From assembly GCA_902590775.1 (NCBI GenBank), contig CACIYC010000013.1, positions 1-35,363 of the forward strand: a stretch of DNA of 35,363 nucleotides, written 5' to 3'. Of the stretch, positions 24,585-33,238 are shown one piece after another. Both the position numbers and the translations under genes were made by a program. The notes under the pieces were generated by a model that saw nothing but the letters and a program-made list of their open reading frames with translations, was not told the DNA's origin and ran no database searches. The stretch is from an uncultured Prochlorococcus sp. (GTDB lineage: Bacteria > Cyanobacteriota > Cyanobacteriia > PCC-6307 > Cyanobiaceae). Positions within the stretch are counted from its first letter, which is position 1, and each line of letters opens with the position of its first letter.

Positions 24585-25835
24585 CTATAAATAAAGAGGG
24601 AAGCGATCACAAAGCTCTAATACTTTTTCTTTGCATTTGCTCTTAATAGATAAATCGTTTGGATTTAACAGACAATCAGCAGTGATATCAGCAACTTCTA
24701 GAAAAGCAGTTTCATCAAAACCTCTTGTAGTTAATGCTGCTGTGCCTAGTCTCAACCCACTAGTCACAAAAGGCGATTCAGGATCAAAAGGTACTGTATT
24801 TTTGTTTGCAGTGATGTTTACTTCACTCATAAGAGAATCAGCTTTTTTACCTGTCATGCCAATACTTCTGAGATCAAGTAAAACAATGTGATTGTCTGTA
24901 CCTTTGCTTACCACTAAGATTCCTCTTTCTTGCATTCGCTTTGCTAAAGCTTTTGCATTGGTAATTACTTGACGACTATATACACGAAAGTTCTCCTGTA
25001 ATGCCTCTCCAAATGCAACTGCTTTAGCTGCAATAACATGTTCTAAAGGACCACCTTGATTGCCAGGGAATACTGCTTTGTCAAAACGTTTTCCAAATTC
25101 TTCATCCTTGCATAGGATTAGTCCTCCTCGAGGGCCTCTAAGTGTTTTATGAGTAGTAGTAGTGACTACATCACAATAAGGGACAGGATTGGGATGTAGT
25201 CCACTAGCAACAAGTCCAGCTACATGAGCTATATCTGCCAACAAATATGCCCCCACTTCATCTGCTATAGCTCTAAAGGCTGGGAAATCTATAGTTCTTG
25301 GATAAGCTGAATAACCGCAGATGATTAATTTAGGTTGATGTTTGATTGCAATTTCTCTAATTCTTTTCATATTTAAAATTTCTGTTTCTTTTTCGACACC
25401 GTAATGAACTGCTTTAAACCATTTGCCACTTACATTTACAGGCGAACCATGTGTTAAATGACCTCCATGTGAGAGATCCATTCCTAGAATTGTATCTCCT
25501 GGTTTTAGAAGTGAAAGAAATACTGCAAAGTTTGCTTGTGCTCCACTATGTGGTTGAACATTTGCCCAGGCAGCATCGAAAAGCTTTTTTGCTCGAGTAA
25601 TAGCTAGTTTTTCAATGGCATCTATATGCTCACAGCCTCCGTAGTACCTTTTACTTGGAAGACCCTCGGCATACTTATTTGTTAATACAGAACCTTGAGC
25701 TTGCATAACCGCTTTGGATGCAAAATTTTCACTAGCAATTAGCTCTAAATGAGTTTTTTGTCTCAAAAGTTCCTGATTTATTAATATTGATATGTCTGGG
25801 TCAGTTGATTGAAGATCTGAATTAATCGAAATCAA
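24585..25835 (-). CDS. glyA: Serine hydroxymethyltransferase
   Basis: PLP enzyme that interconverts serine and glycine and loads tetrahydrofolate with a one-carbon unit, the cofactor form used by ThyX and PurH. Motifs: [40 protein letters not shown], the PLP-lysine segment [14 protein letters not shown] (K at about residue 230), and [14 protein letters not shown]. The length of 416 residues is normal. First of a glyA-cinA-leuC-leuD run, downstream of tRNA-Arg. No riboswitch-like structure was recognised in its leader. Confidence 0.97.
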   Translation of the reverse strand: MISINSDLQSTDPDISILINQELLRQKTHLELIASENFASKAVMQAQGSVLTNKYAEGLPSKRYYGGCEHIDAIEKLAITRAKKLFDAAWANVQPHSGAQANFAVFLSLLKPGDTILGMDLSHGGHLTHGSPVNVSGKWFKAVHYGVEKETEILNMKRIREIAIKHQPKLIICGYSAYPRTIDFPAFRAIADEVGAYLLADIAHVAGLVASGLHPNPVPYCDVVTTTTHKTLRGPRGGLILCKDEEFGKRFDKAVFPGNQGGPLEHVIAAKAVAFGEALQENFRVYSRQVITNAKALAKRMQERGILVVSKGTDNHIVLLDLRSIGMTGKKADSLMSEVNITANKNTVPFDPESPFVTSGLRLGTAALTTRGFDETAFLEVADITADCLLNPNDLSIKSKCKEKVLELCDRFPLYL

Positions 25836-25953
25836 GGTAGTAGCTCTCTTTTAATTTACCTGATGGGATAGTAAACAAAGCTTTGCTTTAAATGAAGAAA
25901 ATACGTTTTAATTTTGATGTTTGTGTTGTTGATCACATTAATAGTTTAAAAAG

Positions 25954-26027
25954 CGCGCCTGGAGAGATTCGAACTCCCGGCCCTCTGATCCGTAGTCAGA
26001 TGCTCTAATCCGCTGAGCTACAGGCGC
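25954..26027 (-). tRNA. tRNA-Arg (anticodon ACG)
   Basis: On the - strand the acceptor stem GCGCCTG (26027-26021) pairs with CAGGCGC at the 3' end, with discriminator G at 25954. The D arm contains AGCTCAGCGGATTAGAGC, the anticodon arm is TCTGA-CTACGGA-TCAGA with anticodon ACG (A34 becomes inosine), and the T arm has GGTTCGAATC-like GTTCGAATC. CCA is not encoded. A short T-run follows. Confidence 0.96.
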
Positions 26028-26078
26028 ATGAATTTAAATTAAGAGTTTGAAGATACTCGTTGTCGATTATAGGATGGC

Positions 26079-26366
26079 TTGAAAATCACATTAATACAAA
26101 ATCAAATGCCTCTTAGGTGGTATGGCAATGGAGATCCTACTGATCCCATTTATTTGCATTTTTCACGGATTGTAAATTTTACTATTCATGGAATGGCTTT
26201 TGCTGCGGTTAATAGCGGACTGTGGCTGGTTCATGAGATCCGAGATCCTTGGCCAAATTTGCAATGGTTTTCTGGAATTTGGCTGTTTTTCCTTCTTTCT
26301 CATTTGACATATGTTGTTATTCGAAGACCACTTTCCTCTTCTAAAGACTCTCTTTTGGGAGACTGA
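26079..26366 (+). CDS. Small conserved membrane protein of unknown function
   Basis: Up to 95 residues with two hydrophobic segments: about residues 37-50 (HGMAFAAVNSGLWLVHE) and 65-82 (FSGIWLFFLLSHLTYVVI). The N-terminal part MPLRWYGNGDPTDPIYLHFSRIVNF looks conserved but I cannot name a family; its landmarks are RWYGNGDPTDP. The start is uncertain: a TTG at 26079 with AGGA four bases upstream, or the ATG at 26106 (MPLRWYG) without a Shine-Dalgarno. It is followed after 36 bases by the DUF3181-like gene on the same strand. Confidence 0.65.
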   Translation: MKITLIQNQMPLRWYGNGDPTDPIYLHFSRIVNFTIHGMAFAAVNSGLWLVHEIRDPWPNLQWFSGIWLFFLLSHLTYVVIRRPLSSSKDSLLGD

Positions 26367-26402
26367 TCAAAATTATTTTTAATCTCTAGTTAGTGGTTAA
26401 TT

Positions 26403-26696
26403 ATGACTCTTATTAGCACAGCTCAATTGAGAGAGTTGCAACTTTCAATAGCTGATCGAATATATATTCAAGTTGAAAACTGGCACCTTTATTTAGGGGA
26501 TGCAGGCTTGTCCGAAGCCTTGGCAATTGAGTGTCAGGCACATTTGAATAGTGGTGCAAGCCTTGCAGCTAGAAAGGCATTTGAAGGAGTTCAAGTCCGC
26601 CTTGGTGGAGGTAATACAAAAATGCCATTGTCTAGATTGATTTCTTCTGGGCAAATTTTTGAATTAGAAGAGATTTTGGACCCCTATTGCAGATAA
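26403..26696 (+). CDS. DUF3181-like small protein
   Basis: A 97-residue soluble protein with RELQLSIADRIYIQVENWHLYLGDAGL (about residues 10-36), AIECQAHLNSGASLAARKAFE and VRLGGGNTKMPLSRLI, ending ILDPYCR. I match it tentatively to the cyanobacterial DUF3181 family; no function is known. It probably shares a transcript with its + strand neighbours (gaps of 36 and 24 bases). Confidence 0.68.
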   Translation: MTLISTAQLRELQLSIADRIYIQVENWHLYLGDAGLSEALAIECQAHLNSGASLAARKAFEGVQVRLGGGNTKMPLSRLISSGQIFELEEILDPYCR

Positions 26697-26720
26697 GGTT
26701 GTTCTGTTGGGGTTTTTCAT

Positions 26721-26984
26721 GTGCTTATTATTGAGGTTACTAATGCTAGAGAAGTTGTTCGTAAGGAGATAGGGCAACTTGGTGCAAGATTAATTGGAAA
26801 AGTTTCTGATGCAGAATCGCAAGTTGAAAAAGCCTTGATTCATGAAATGGAAACTGCTTTTCAAGAATTTGGTATCGAAGCAAGAATACTTTCAGTTAAG
26901 GGACCAAGGCTGGGAGAAGGAGATTCTCTTCAAATACCTCTTCATATTCGGGAACATAGAGATGTAACTCTTAGCGATGAATAA
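26721..26984 (+). CDS. Small conserved hypothetical protein
   Basis: An 87-residue soluble protein with alternating strands and a helix: LIIEVTNAREVVRKEIGQLG, then VSDAESQVEKALIHEMETAF (helix), then RILSVKGPRLGEGDSLQIPL and HIREHRDVTL. No family recognised. The start is a GTG at 26721. The 3' end overlaps the 3' end of convergent murJ by 14 bases. Third gene of a compact + strand trio; the even codon use suggests a real gene. Confidence 0.65.
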   Translation: MLIIEVTNAREVVRKEIGQLGARLIGKVSDAESQVEKALIHEMETAFQEFGIEARILSVKGPRLGEGDSLQIPLHIREHRDVTLSDE

Positions 26985-28581
26985 ATTGTTTCCTAAATAT
27001 GATCCAAATATCATTGGCTTCTTTTAACCTCATTGATTTAGCAAGATAGAAAAATGATATTATGCTTGTAAACATTGAAATAGATATTTTACATATTTGG
27101 AAGACGATACTATTAACTGGAATTAAGTAAATTGAGTTTATTTTCCAAGCTATTATCCCTGATAATACTCCACATAGAAGTATTTTTAAGAAGTCTATAA
27201 CCCATTTTTTCAAAGGTATTTGAACTATTTTATGTTTTAATTTTAATAATAATACTATGCAGGTAAAAATATTTACAAATACTGTTGCTAATACAAGTCC
27301 TTTTGCTCCTAAGTCTAATGACATTTGATTACCTAAAGGTATATTTTTTGTCACTAATAACCAATCCAATAATATGTTAAGAAATATTCCTACAGTTGAA
27401 ATTTTAAAAGGTATCTTACTCTCTCCAATAGTATAAAATATTCGAACTAATAAATCTCTTAAAAGGTATACTGGCATTCCAATACCATAACAAATTAGTA
27501 AACCTGAAACTAAATTAGCTGCATTTTGATCGAAAACTCCTCTTCCAAAAAAAAGGTTTGTAAAAGATGAACTAAGTGCAATAAATATTGCCCCTAAATA
27601 AATCATGCTTAAAGAAGAATATATAAAACCTTGTCTTATTTTCTTTATCAGATTGTTTGTGTCATTTTGATCACTAAGTTTTGAGAATGTAGGAATTAAA
27701 GGTAATAGGAGAGAGTTTGATATTAATCCTAATGGTGCCTGTATTAGATAATTTGCATAACTTAACCCTGCCGCTGCTCCCAGAATATTTGATGCAAAAA
27801 ATAGATCAGTAAATACATTTATTTGTAACATGCCTGAGGCAAGGGTTGCAGGAATAATTATTTTCCATACTTCTTTTACGCCTGGATGCTTTAAATCAAA
27901 TATTAGTTTTAATTTAAGAAGTCTTTTTTTTCTTAGTAATGGTAATTGAATTATCCATTGAATTAGAGCACCTAACAATGTTGCTTTTGCTAAAATAGAT
28001 CCTCCTTTGATTGCTGCCAAGGTAGGACTAAGTGTTTGGGATTTGAATAACCAAAAAGTAATTACTGAAATTGTTAATATAAAGCTAGAAAATATTGGAG
28101 ATAATGAAGGAATTAAAAATACATCTCTTGAATTTAATGCCCCAAACCCAATGCCAATAAGTCCTGATAAAAGAACAATAGGAGACATTATTTTTAATTG
28201 ATTCACTGCAATTTCATGAGTATTTAAGTCTAGCCCTGGTCCAATTATTCTTATAATTGGCTCGGCTGCAAAGAATAAGAATCCACTAAAAAGTAAAAAT
28301 AATAAAAGTATAGATGTGTTAATAGAGCATAAAATATAAGCAGACTCTTTTTCTGTTTTACGGCTCAAAATGGTTACTATCCCATTATGCAATGGACCAT
28401 TTAGCCCTCCAATAAGAATTAGAAAAAAGCCAGGCAAAATATATGCATAGTTATAAGCGTCATATGCTGCTCCTACCCCGAAAACTCCAGCTATTACGAT
28501 TTGCCGGACCATCCCTCCAGATTTACTAAGAATTGTCCCAAAACTTATTTGGGATGAAATGCTCTTAAGAGACCTTCTCAT
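26971..28581 (-). CDS. murJ: Lipid II flippase MurJ
   Basis: A 536-residue MOP-superfamily membrane protein with about 14 hydrophobic helices that moves lipid-linked peptidoglycan precursors across the plasma membrane. Landmarks: SGGMVRQIVIAGVFGVGAAYDAYNYAYILPGFF near residues 20-50 (the conserved R-x-I and D-A-Y block), GGLNGPLHNGIV, NVFTDLFFASNILGAAAGLSYA, and PTFSKLSD. Length and topology fit MurJ/MviN. Divergent from sfsA. Confidence 0.93.
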   Translation of the reverse strand: MRRSLKSISSQISFGTILSKSGGMVRQIVIAGVFGVGAAYDAYNYAYILPGFFLILIGGLNGPLHNGIVTILSRKTEKESAYILCSINTSILLLFLLFSGFLFFAAEPIIRIIGPGLDLNTHEIAVNQLKIMSPIVLLSGLIGIGFGALNSRDVFLIPSLSPIFSSFILTISVITFWLFKSQTLSPTLAAIKGGSILAKATLLGALIQWIIQLPLLRKKRLLKLKLIFDLKHPGVKEVWKIIIPATLASGMLQINVFTDLFFASNILGAAAGLSYANYLIQAPLGLISNSLLLPLIPTFSKLSDQNDTNNLIKKIRQGFIYSSLSMIYLGAIFIALSSSFTNLFFGRGVFDQNAANLVSGLLICYGIGMPVYLLRDLLVRIFYTIGESKIPFKISTVGIFLNILLDWLLVTKNIPLGNQMSLDLGAKGLVLATVFVNIFTCIVLLLKLKHKIVQIPLKKWVIDFLKILLCGVLSGIIAWKINSIYLIPVNSIVFQICKISISMFTSIISFFYLAKSMRLKEANDIWIIFRKQFIHR

Positions 28582-28664
28582 GGCGTAGGTCTACTCAATT
28601 TCATGAACTTTTGAATATTGTTCAAATAGATTCTTTAAATGTATTTAGGAAAACTTTACTTTTC

Positions 28665-29414
28665 ATGCTTGGCAAGACAATTACAACTTTCTCTTCTTTG
28701 ACTGAAGGAATCTTATTAAAAAGGTATAAACGTTTTTTAATTGATGTTGAGTTAGATACAGGACAGGTTGTCACGGCTCATTGCGCTAATACAGGACCAA
28801 TGAAAGGAGTTTTACATCCAGGAGGGCTTGTGAGATTAAGGCATGTAGTTTCTACCACTCGCAAGTTGTCTTGGACTTGGGAGCAGGCTCTGGTCCAATC
28901 AGCAAAAGGGAATTGTTGGGTTGGAGTGAATACTTCCTTACCAAATAAGCTTATTAGACTTGCTATTGAGGCAGGTTGTTTAAAAAAAGAATTAGGAGAA
29001 ATATTAGAGATAAAAAACGAAGTTGTTTATGGAGCAAAAAAGAAGAGTCGCATAGATTTGTTGTTAACGCCTAAAATGAGTAGCCCAGATCAGCGAAAAA
29101 TTTTTGTTGAAGTTAAAAATACAACTTGGACTAAAGGAAGCAAAGCTTTATTCCCTGACACAGTAACTACACGAGGCCAAAAACATTTGAAAGAGATGAT
29201 TGGCGAATTGCCTTCTTCAAGGGCAGTTCTTGTCCCTTGCATTAGTAGAAATGACGTGGATAAATTTGTTCCTGGTGACTCAGCGGATCCAACATATGGA
29301 GATCTTTTTCGACAAGCTTTGAAATCAGGAGTTGAGGTACTCCCTTGTTCTTTTGGATTTTATAAAGACCATATTGTTTGGGAAGGTACTAAGCCTTTTG
29401 CTTTAAGAGAATAG
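28665..29414 (+). CDS. sfsA: SfsA-family protein
   Basis: A 249-residue SfsA (sugar fermentation stimulation) homologue, a DNA-binding-like protein with a nuclease-type fold; the role in cyanobacteria is unknown. Motifs: LTEGILLKRYKRFLIDVELD, AHCANTGPMKGV, GYG-type VVYGAKKKSRIDLLL, and FVEVKNTTWTKGSKALFPDTVTTRGQKHL with the conserved E-V-K-N and DTVTTRG blocks. The ATG at 28665 (MLGKTITTF) is preferred; a TTG at 28611 would add 18 residues without family support. Confidence 0.9.
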   Translation: MLGKTITTFSSLTEGILLKRYKRFLIDVELDTGQVVTAHCANTGPMKGVLHPGGLVRLRHVVSTTRKLSWTWEQALVQSAKGNCWVGVNTSLPNKLIRLAIEAGCLKKELGEILEIKNEVVYGAKKKSRIDLLLTPKMSSPDQRKIFVEVKNTTWTKGSKALFPDTVTTRGQKHLKEMIGELPSSRAVLVPCISRNDVDKFVPGDSADPTYGDLFRQALKSGVEVLPCSFGFYKDHIVWEGTKPFALRE

Positions 29415-29427
29415 GAAGAACAGTTTT

Positions 29428-29553
29428 TTATATTGGTAATTTTGTGCCAATGACGAAAGTTAAACTCAGTATTGATATTGCAGCTAAAATTAGTCCGCTA
29501 AAAATCATTAGATTAGATTTCTTGATTGCTGGGTGAGTGTTTTTTGGAATCAT
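29428..29553 (-). CDS. Putative 41-residue single-pass membrane protein
   Basis: The ORF starts MIPKNTHPAIKKSNLM, continues IFSGLILAAISILSLTFVIG and ends TKLPI. A positively charged N-terminus, one membrane helix (about residues 16-36) and a short tail resemble the small thylakoid proteins of cyanobacteria. It fills most of the sfsA-amt1 gap, convergent with sfsA and divergent from amt1. The motif at 29556-29569 ends three bases before its ATG. I do not recognise it; its length and coherent topology support a real gene. Confidence 0.5.
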   Translation of the reverse strand: MIPKNTHPAIKKSNLMIFSGLILAAISILSLTFVIGTKLPI

Positions 29554-29555
29554 TT

Positions 29556-29596
29556 GTAGAAATATGTGCAAGTCATAGGAACCAATTATTGATTAT
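29556..29596 (+). promoter_or_regulatory. NtcA-like site and possible amt1 promoter
   Basis: GTA (29556-29558), eight bases, TGC (29567-29569), 21 bases, then GATTAT (29591-29596). The operator differs from GTA-N8-TAC by one base, and the spacing to a plausible -10 is one short of the usual 22. amt1 is a known NtcA target in picocyanobacteria, which raises the prior. Weaker than the ntcA site. Confidence 0.4.
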
Positions 29597-29711
29597 GTAT
29601 TAATTATTACCAGCAATGTCTAGCTATTTCTCCATATTGATATTTGTACGAACTGTATTTCTTGAATTCAGTTCATCTTGCAGATTTCATTTTTCGCAGA
29701 TTCCATCTTTT

Positions 29712-31178
29712 ATGACTGCTTCTCAATCTTCATTAAGAAGACCTATGAGGCGCCTCCAAGAGGCAAGCCTCTTGGATGGCCCAATGATGCTTTTGCAAAG
29801 CATTAGAGGATTTAGTTCTCATCGATCTTTGCTTTGGTTGGCTTGTGTCCCTTTAGCTCTTCTAGGATTAGGTGTATTTAACCTTTCAGCGCATGCATCT
29901 GAATTACCAGAGCTGAATGCTGCTTTTTTGGCTAACAATCTTTGGTTATTAATAGCAACTATTCTGGTTATTTTTATGAATGCAGGCTTCGCAATGGTTG
30001 AAGCAGGCATGTGTCGTTCTAAGAATGCTGTAAACATTCTTGCTAAGAATTTATTTGTTTTTGCTCTTGCTGTTACAGCCTATTGGTTTGTTGGTTATTC
30101 AATAATGTATGGAGATTCCATCATGGGAGGATTTCTCTTTTTTGGTGGACTTTTCTTTGATCCAACTGTTACTGCTGAAACCGTTGCAGAGGGAGGACTT
30201 GTCCCAACTGTAGATTTCCTTTTTCAAGCGGCTTTTGCAGGTACTGCAGCCACAATTGTCTCAGGGTTAGTTGCTGAGAGAGTTAAGTTTGGAGAGTTTG
30301 TGGTTTTTTCTTTAATTTTAACTGCTTTTATTTATCCAGTTGCAGGTAGCTGGGAATGGAATGGAGGATGGTTAAACAGTATTGGAGATCATGAATTTAT
30401 TGATTTTGCTGGATCATCAATTGTTCACTCTGTAGGCGCATGGGCAGGTTTGGTTGGTGCAATGTTGCTAGGACCACGTCTTGGTAAATATGTTGATGGA
30501 AAACCACAAGCAATGCCAGGCCATAACATGGCTATTGCAACTCTTGGAGCATTAATTCTTTGGATTGGTTGGTATGGATTTAATCCTGGGTCTCAACTTG
30601 CAATGGATCAGTGGGTTCCTTATGTAGCTGTGACTACAACTCTTGCTGCTGCTGGAGGGGCAATTGGTGCCACTGTTGTTTCAACTGTTTTTTCTGGTAA
30701 GCCTGATTTGACAATGATCATTAATGGAATCCTTGCTGGTTTGGTAAGTATTACTGCAGGATGTGCAAATCTCACTCTCTCAGGGTCTTGGCTTGCAGGA
30801 CTTGTTGGTGGTGTAATTGTAGTTTTTGCAGTTTCTGCTCTTGATTCTGCTGGTATTGATGATCCTGTTGGTGCTTTTTCAGTCCATGGTGTTTGTGGTG
30901 TTTGGGGAACAATTGTGATTGGTCTTTGGGGCTATGACATTCAAGGTACTGGAGAAGGACTTGGCTTGTTTACTGGCGGTGGCATCTCTCAGCTAGGTGT
31001 TCAAGCTGTAGGAGCAGGAGCTTATGCAATTTGGGCAGTAGTCACTTGTTGGATTGCTTGGTCTGTTATTGGAGGTTTCTTTGGTGGTATTCGCGTTAGC
31101 GAACAAGAAGAGACCCAAGGACTTGATATTGGAGAACATGGTATGGAGGCTTATCCTGATTTTGCTTCTTCCAATTAA
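29712..31178 (+). CDS. amt1: Ammonium transporter Amt1
   Basis: High-affinity ammonium channel of the Amt/MEP/Rh family. The ATG at 29712 (MTASQSSLRRPMRRL) gives 488 residues, a basic leader and a hydrophobic signal-like segment ending SAHASE. Eleven or so membrane helices follow. Landmarks: NNLWLLIATILVIFMNAGFAMVEAGMCRSKN (about residues 70-100), AGSWEWNGGWL, DFAGSSIVHSVGAWAGL, GWYGFNPGSQ, and VHGVCGVWGT with the pore histidines. A start at 29616 would add 32 residues of atypical sequence. An NtcA-like site lies upstream and a strong terminator downstream. Confidence 0.95.
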   Translation: MTASQSSLRRPMRRLQEASLLDGPMMLLQSIRGFSSHRSLLWLACVPLALLGLGVFNLSAHASELPELNAAFLANNLWLLIATILVIFMNAGFAMVEAGMCRSKNAVNILAKNLFVFALAVTAYWFVGYSIMYGDSIMGGFLFFGGLFFDPTVTAETVAEGGLVPTVDFLFQAAFAGTAATIVSGLVAERVKFGEFVVFSLILTAFIYPVAGSWEWNGGWLNSIGDHEFIDFAGSSIVHSVGAWAGLVGAMLLGPRLGKYVDGKPQAMPGHNMAIATLGALILWIGWYGFNPGSQLAMDQWVPYVAVTTTLAAAGGAIGATVVSTVFSGKPDLTMIINGILAGLVSITAGCANLTLSGSWLAGLVGGVIVVFAVSALDSAGIDDPVGAFSVHGVCGVWGTIVIGLWGYDIQGTGEGLGLFTGGGISQLGVQAVGAGAYAIWAVVTCWIAWSVIGGFFGGIRVSEQEETQGLDIGEHGMEAYPDFASSN

Positions 31179-31201
31179 GGTTTTTGCTAAACCTTTTCTT
31201 A

Positions 31202-31234
31202 ACAAAAAGCCTGGCATTATGCTGGGCTTTTTGT
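31202..31234 (+). terminator. Rho-independent terminator of amt1
   Basis: ACAAAAAGCC (31202-31211) pairs perfectly with GGCTTTTTGT (31225-31234), with TGGC/GCTG-type extra pairing possible in the loop, followed by GCTTTTTGG. It stands 24 bases after the amt1 stop and 51 bases before the ispH start, so amt1 is insulated from ispH. Confidence 0.85.
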
Positions 31235-31285
31235 GCTTTTTGGCTCTTGCGAATAGAGTTATTAATGAAAGCAGCTTAAATTTCA

Positions 31286-32485
31286 ATGGATACTCAAGCT
31301 TTTAAGAGATCGCTGCATCATTCTGATCGATATAACCGAAGAGGTTTTGAGTCTCCGACAAAAAGAGCGCAGGCTTTAGAGAAGGCTTATCAAAGTACCT
31401 TGATAGCCTCTATTCGTGATAATGGATATTTATTAGAGCATGGAAGATTAAGAGTAAGACTTGCTGAAGCATTTGGATTTTGCTGGGGAGTAGAACGTGC
31501 TGTAGCAATGGCTTATGAAACAAGAAGACATTATCCATCAGAAAATATTTGGATAACTAATGAAATTATTCATAATCCCTCAGTAAATGATCATTTGAGG
31601 AATATGAATGTTCGGTTTATATCAGCTGAAAAAGGAATAAAAGATTTTTCTGATGTACGCGACGGTGATGTTGTTATATTGCCAGCTTTTGGGGCAACAG
31701 TTCATGAAATGAAACTCCTTCATGAGAGGGGTTGTCATATTATTGATACAACATGTCCTTGGGTTTCAAAGGTTTGGCATACGGTAGAGAAACATAAGAA
31801 GCATGAATTCACTTCTATTATTCACGGGAAAGTTAAGCATGAAGAAACACTAGCTACTAGCTCCTTTGCAGGAACATATCTTGTTGTTTTAGATCTTCAA
31901 GAGGCGCAATATGTTTCTAATTACATACTTGGTAAAGGTGATCGAGATGATTTTTTAAGAAGGTTTTCTAAAGCTTCTTCTCAAGGATTTGATCCAGATC
32001 AAGATCTGAAGAGGCTAGGAGTTGCGAATCAGACAACAATGCTAAAAAGTGAAACAGAGGAAATAGGAAGACTTTTTGAAAAAACGATGCTTAGAAAATA
32101 TGGACCTTCTGACTTAAATGAGCATTTTTTAGCGTTTAATACTATTTGTGATGCAACAGAAGAAAGGCAGGATGCAATGTTTTCTTTAGTGGATGAATCA
32201 CTTGATTTATTAGTTGTAATTGGTGGATTTAACTCTTCTAATACTACTCATCTTCAAGAAATTGCTCTTTCAAAAGGTATACGTTCTTTTCATATAGACA
32301 CCCCAGAGAGAATTGGTGAAGAAGATAATTCTATTACGCATAAACCCCTTAAAGATGAGTTAACAAAAGAACCGAACTTTTTACCTCAAGGAAATATTAA
32401 TGTAGGAATTACTTCTGGAGCTTCGACTCCAGACAGGATCGTTGAGCATGTCATTCAGAAACTTATAAATCTTGCAGATAAATAA
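31286..32485 (+). CDS. ispH: 4-hydroxy-3-methylbut-2-enyl diphosphate reductase
   Basis: The last enzyme of the MEP isoprenoid pathway; makes IPP and DMAPP, precursors of carotenoids and the chlorophyll tail. The three cysteines of the iron-sulphur cluster are C66 ([13 protein letters not shown]), C157 ([10 protein letters not shown]) and C288 ([12 protein letters not shown]). [14 protein letters not shown] and [13 protein letters not shown] are the substrate-binding blocks. The 399-residue length, with a roughly 55-residue N-terminal extension, is that of cyanobacterial and plant forms. Confidence 0.96.
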   Translation: MDTQAFKRSLHHSDRYNRRGFESPTKRAQALEKAYQSTLIASIRDNGYLLEHGRLRVRLAEAFGFCWGVERAVAMAYETRRHYPSENIWITNEIIHNPSVNDHLRNMNVRFISAEKGIKDFSDVRDGDVVILPAFGATVHEMKLLHERGCHIIDTTCPWVSKVWHTVEKHKKHEFTSIIHGKVKHEETLATSSFAGTYLVVLDLQEAQYVSNYILGKGDRDDFLRRFSKASSQGFDPDQDLKRLGVANQTTMLKSETEEIGRLFEKTMLRKYGPSDLNEHFLAFNTICDATEERQDAMFSLVDESLDLLVVIGGFNSSNTTHLQEIALSKGIRSFHIDTPERIGEEDNSITHKPLKDELTKEPNFLPQGNINVGITSGASTPDRIVEHVIQKLINLADK

Positions 32486-32510
32486 CACTAAACTTTATTA
32501 ATATAAACAG

Positions 32511-32522
32511 TAGTAGCTACTA
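32511..32522. promoter_or_regulatory. 12-base palindrome in the ispH-DoxX gap
   Basis: TAGTAGCTACTA is a perfect palindrome 25 bases after the ispH stop. No known operator consensus is recognised. Chance is possible. Confidence 0.25.
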
Positions 32523-32573
32523 AAAATATATTTTATTATCAAGCTTTGAATATTAATTTCAGTATTTAATTTA

Positions 32574-32606
32574 CTGCAAATTCAGCTTTACTAATGGAAT
32601 TTGCAG
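32574..32606. other. Perfect 10-base-pair hairpin before the DoxX gene
   Basis: CTGCAAATTC (32574-32583) pairs with GAATTTGCAG (32597-32606) around a 13-base loop. No T-run follows on +, so it does not look like a plain terminator. It lies in the 158-base ispH-DoxX gap, 37 bases before the ATG. Its right arm runs into TTGCAGATAAA (32601-32611), which also occurs at the end of ispH (32472-32482). Confidence 0.5.
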
Positions 32607-32643
32607 ATAAACAACTACTATAGAAGCCTAATGCTTATAAAAG

Positions 32644-33204
32644 ATGGCTGACTCAGACAAGTTTGATTCTCAGAATTCTGATTCTTCTAACTCTAATCAG
32701 ACGCAGAAGCTAGAAGTGGTTGTGGCCAATCCATCTGCAGGAGAAGTAAATATCTTAGGGGAACTTTCGATTTTTATTTTGAGAGTAGGTTTTAGCCTCT
32801 TTATGATTCATCATGGACTAGAAAAACTACAGGATCCTCAAGGTTTTTCAGAATTTGTTGTAGGAAAATATTTTTCTTTCCTACCTGGTGATCCAGTGAT
32901 ATGGACTTTTGCTGCCGGGATAACTCAAATTGTATGCCCTATAGGACTTGCATTGGGAATATTTACAAGAGTGGCTGCTCTTGGACTTTTAAATACTATG
33001 TTATTTGCAATTTATTTTCATCTATTGGATACAGGATTAGAAGGGTTCCCATTAGCTGTAGTAGAAGATCATAATTATGCATTTGAATTGTCTTCAATTT
33101 ATGCTTCAATTTCTTTATATTTCTTATGCGCTGGTCCTGGAAGATTATCTGTTTTTCGTAAGAAAAATAAAGTTACTTATTACCCAACAAGTGGCAAAAG
33201 CTAG
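32644..33204 (+). CDS. DoxX-family membrane protein
   Basis: A 186-residue protein. A polar, serine/asparagine-rich N-terminus of about 40 residues precedes four membrane helices: LGELSIFILRVGFSLFMIHH (about 39-58), FAAGITQIVCPIGLALGIF (about 88-107), AALGLLNTMLFAIYFHLL (about 110-128) and a last one near 145-163. The LRVGFSLFMIHHGLEKLQDP and AGITQIVCPIGLALG blocks are typical of DoxX/SURF4-like proteins. Function in cyanobacteria is not established; some relatives act in redox or quinone-linked reactions. Confidence 0.82.
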   Translation: MADSDKFDSQNSDSSNSNQTQKLEVVVANPSAGEVNILGELSIFILRVGFSLFMIHHGLEKLQDPQGFSEFVVGKYFSFLPGDPVIWTFAAGITQIVCPIGLALGIFTRVAALGLLNTMLFAIYFHLLDTGLEGFPLAVVEDHNYAFELSSIYASISLYFLCAGPGRLSVFRKKNKVTYYPTSGKS

Positions 33205-33238
33205 AAGGAATATTAATTTGATAATTAGGATGAAAATA

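Noticed and set aside
25836-25953. Possible riboswitch or operator before glyA (palindrome CAAAGCTTTG at 25876-25885)
   Set aside because: No glycine- or SAM-riboswitch core was recognised; a 10-base palindrome is expected by chance in a window of this size.
30993-31305. ORFs on both strands over the end of amt1 and its terminator
   Set aside because: They are made of amt1 coding sequence in other frames plus the terminator hairpin.
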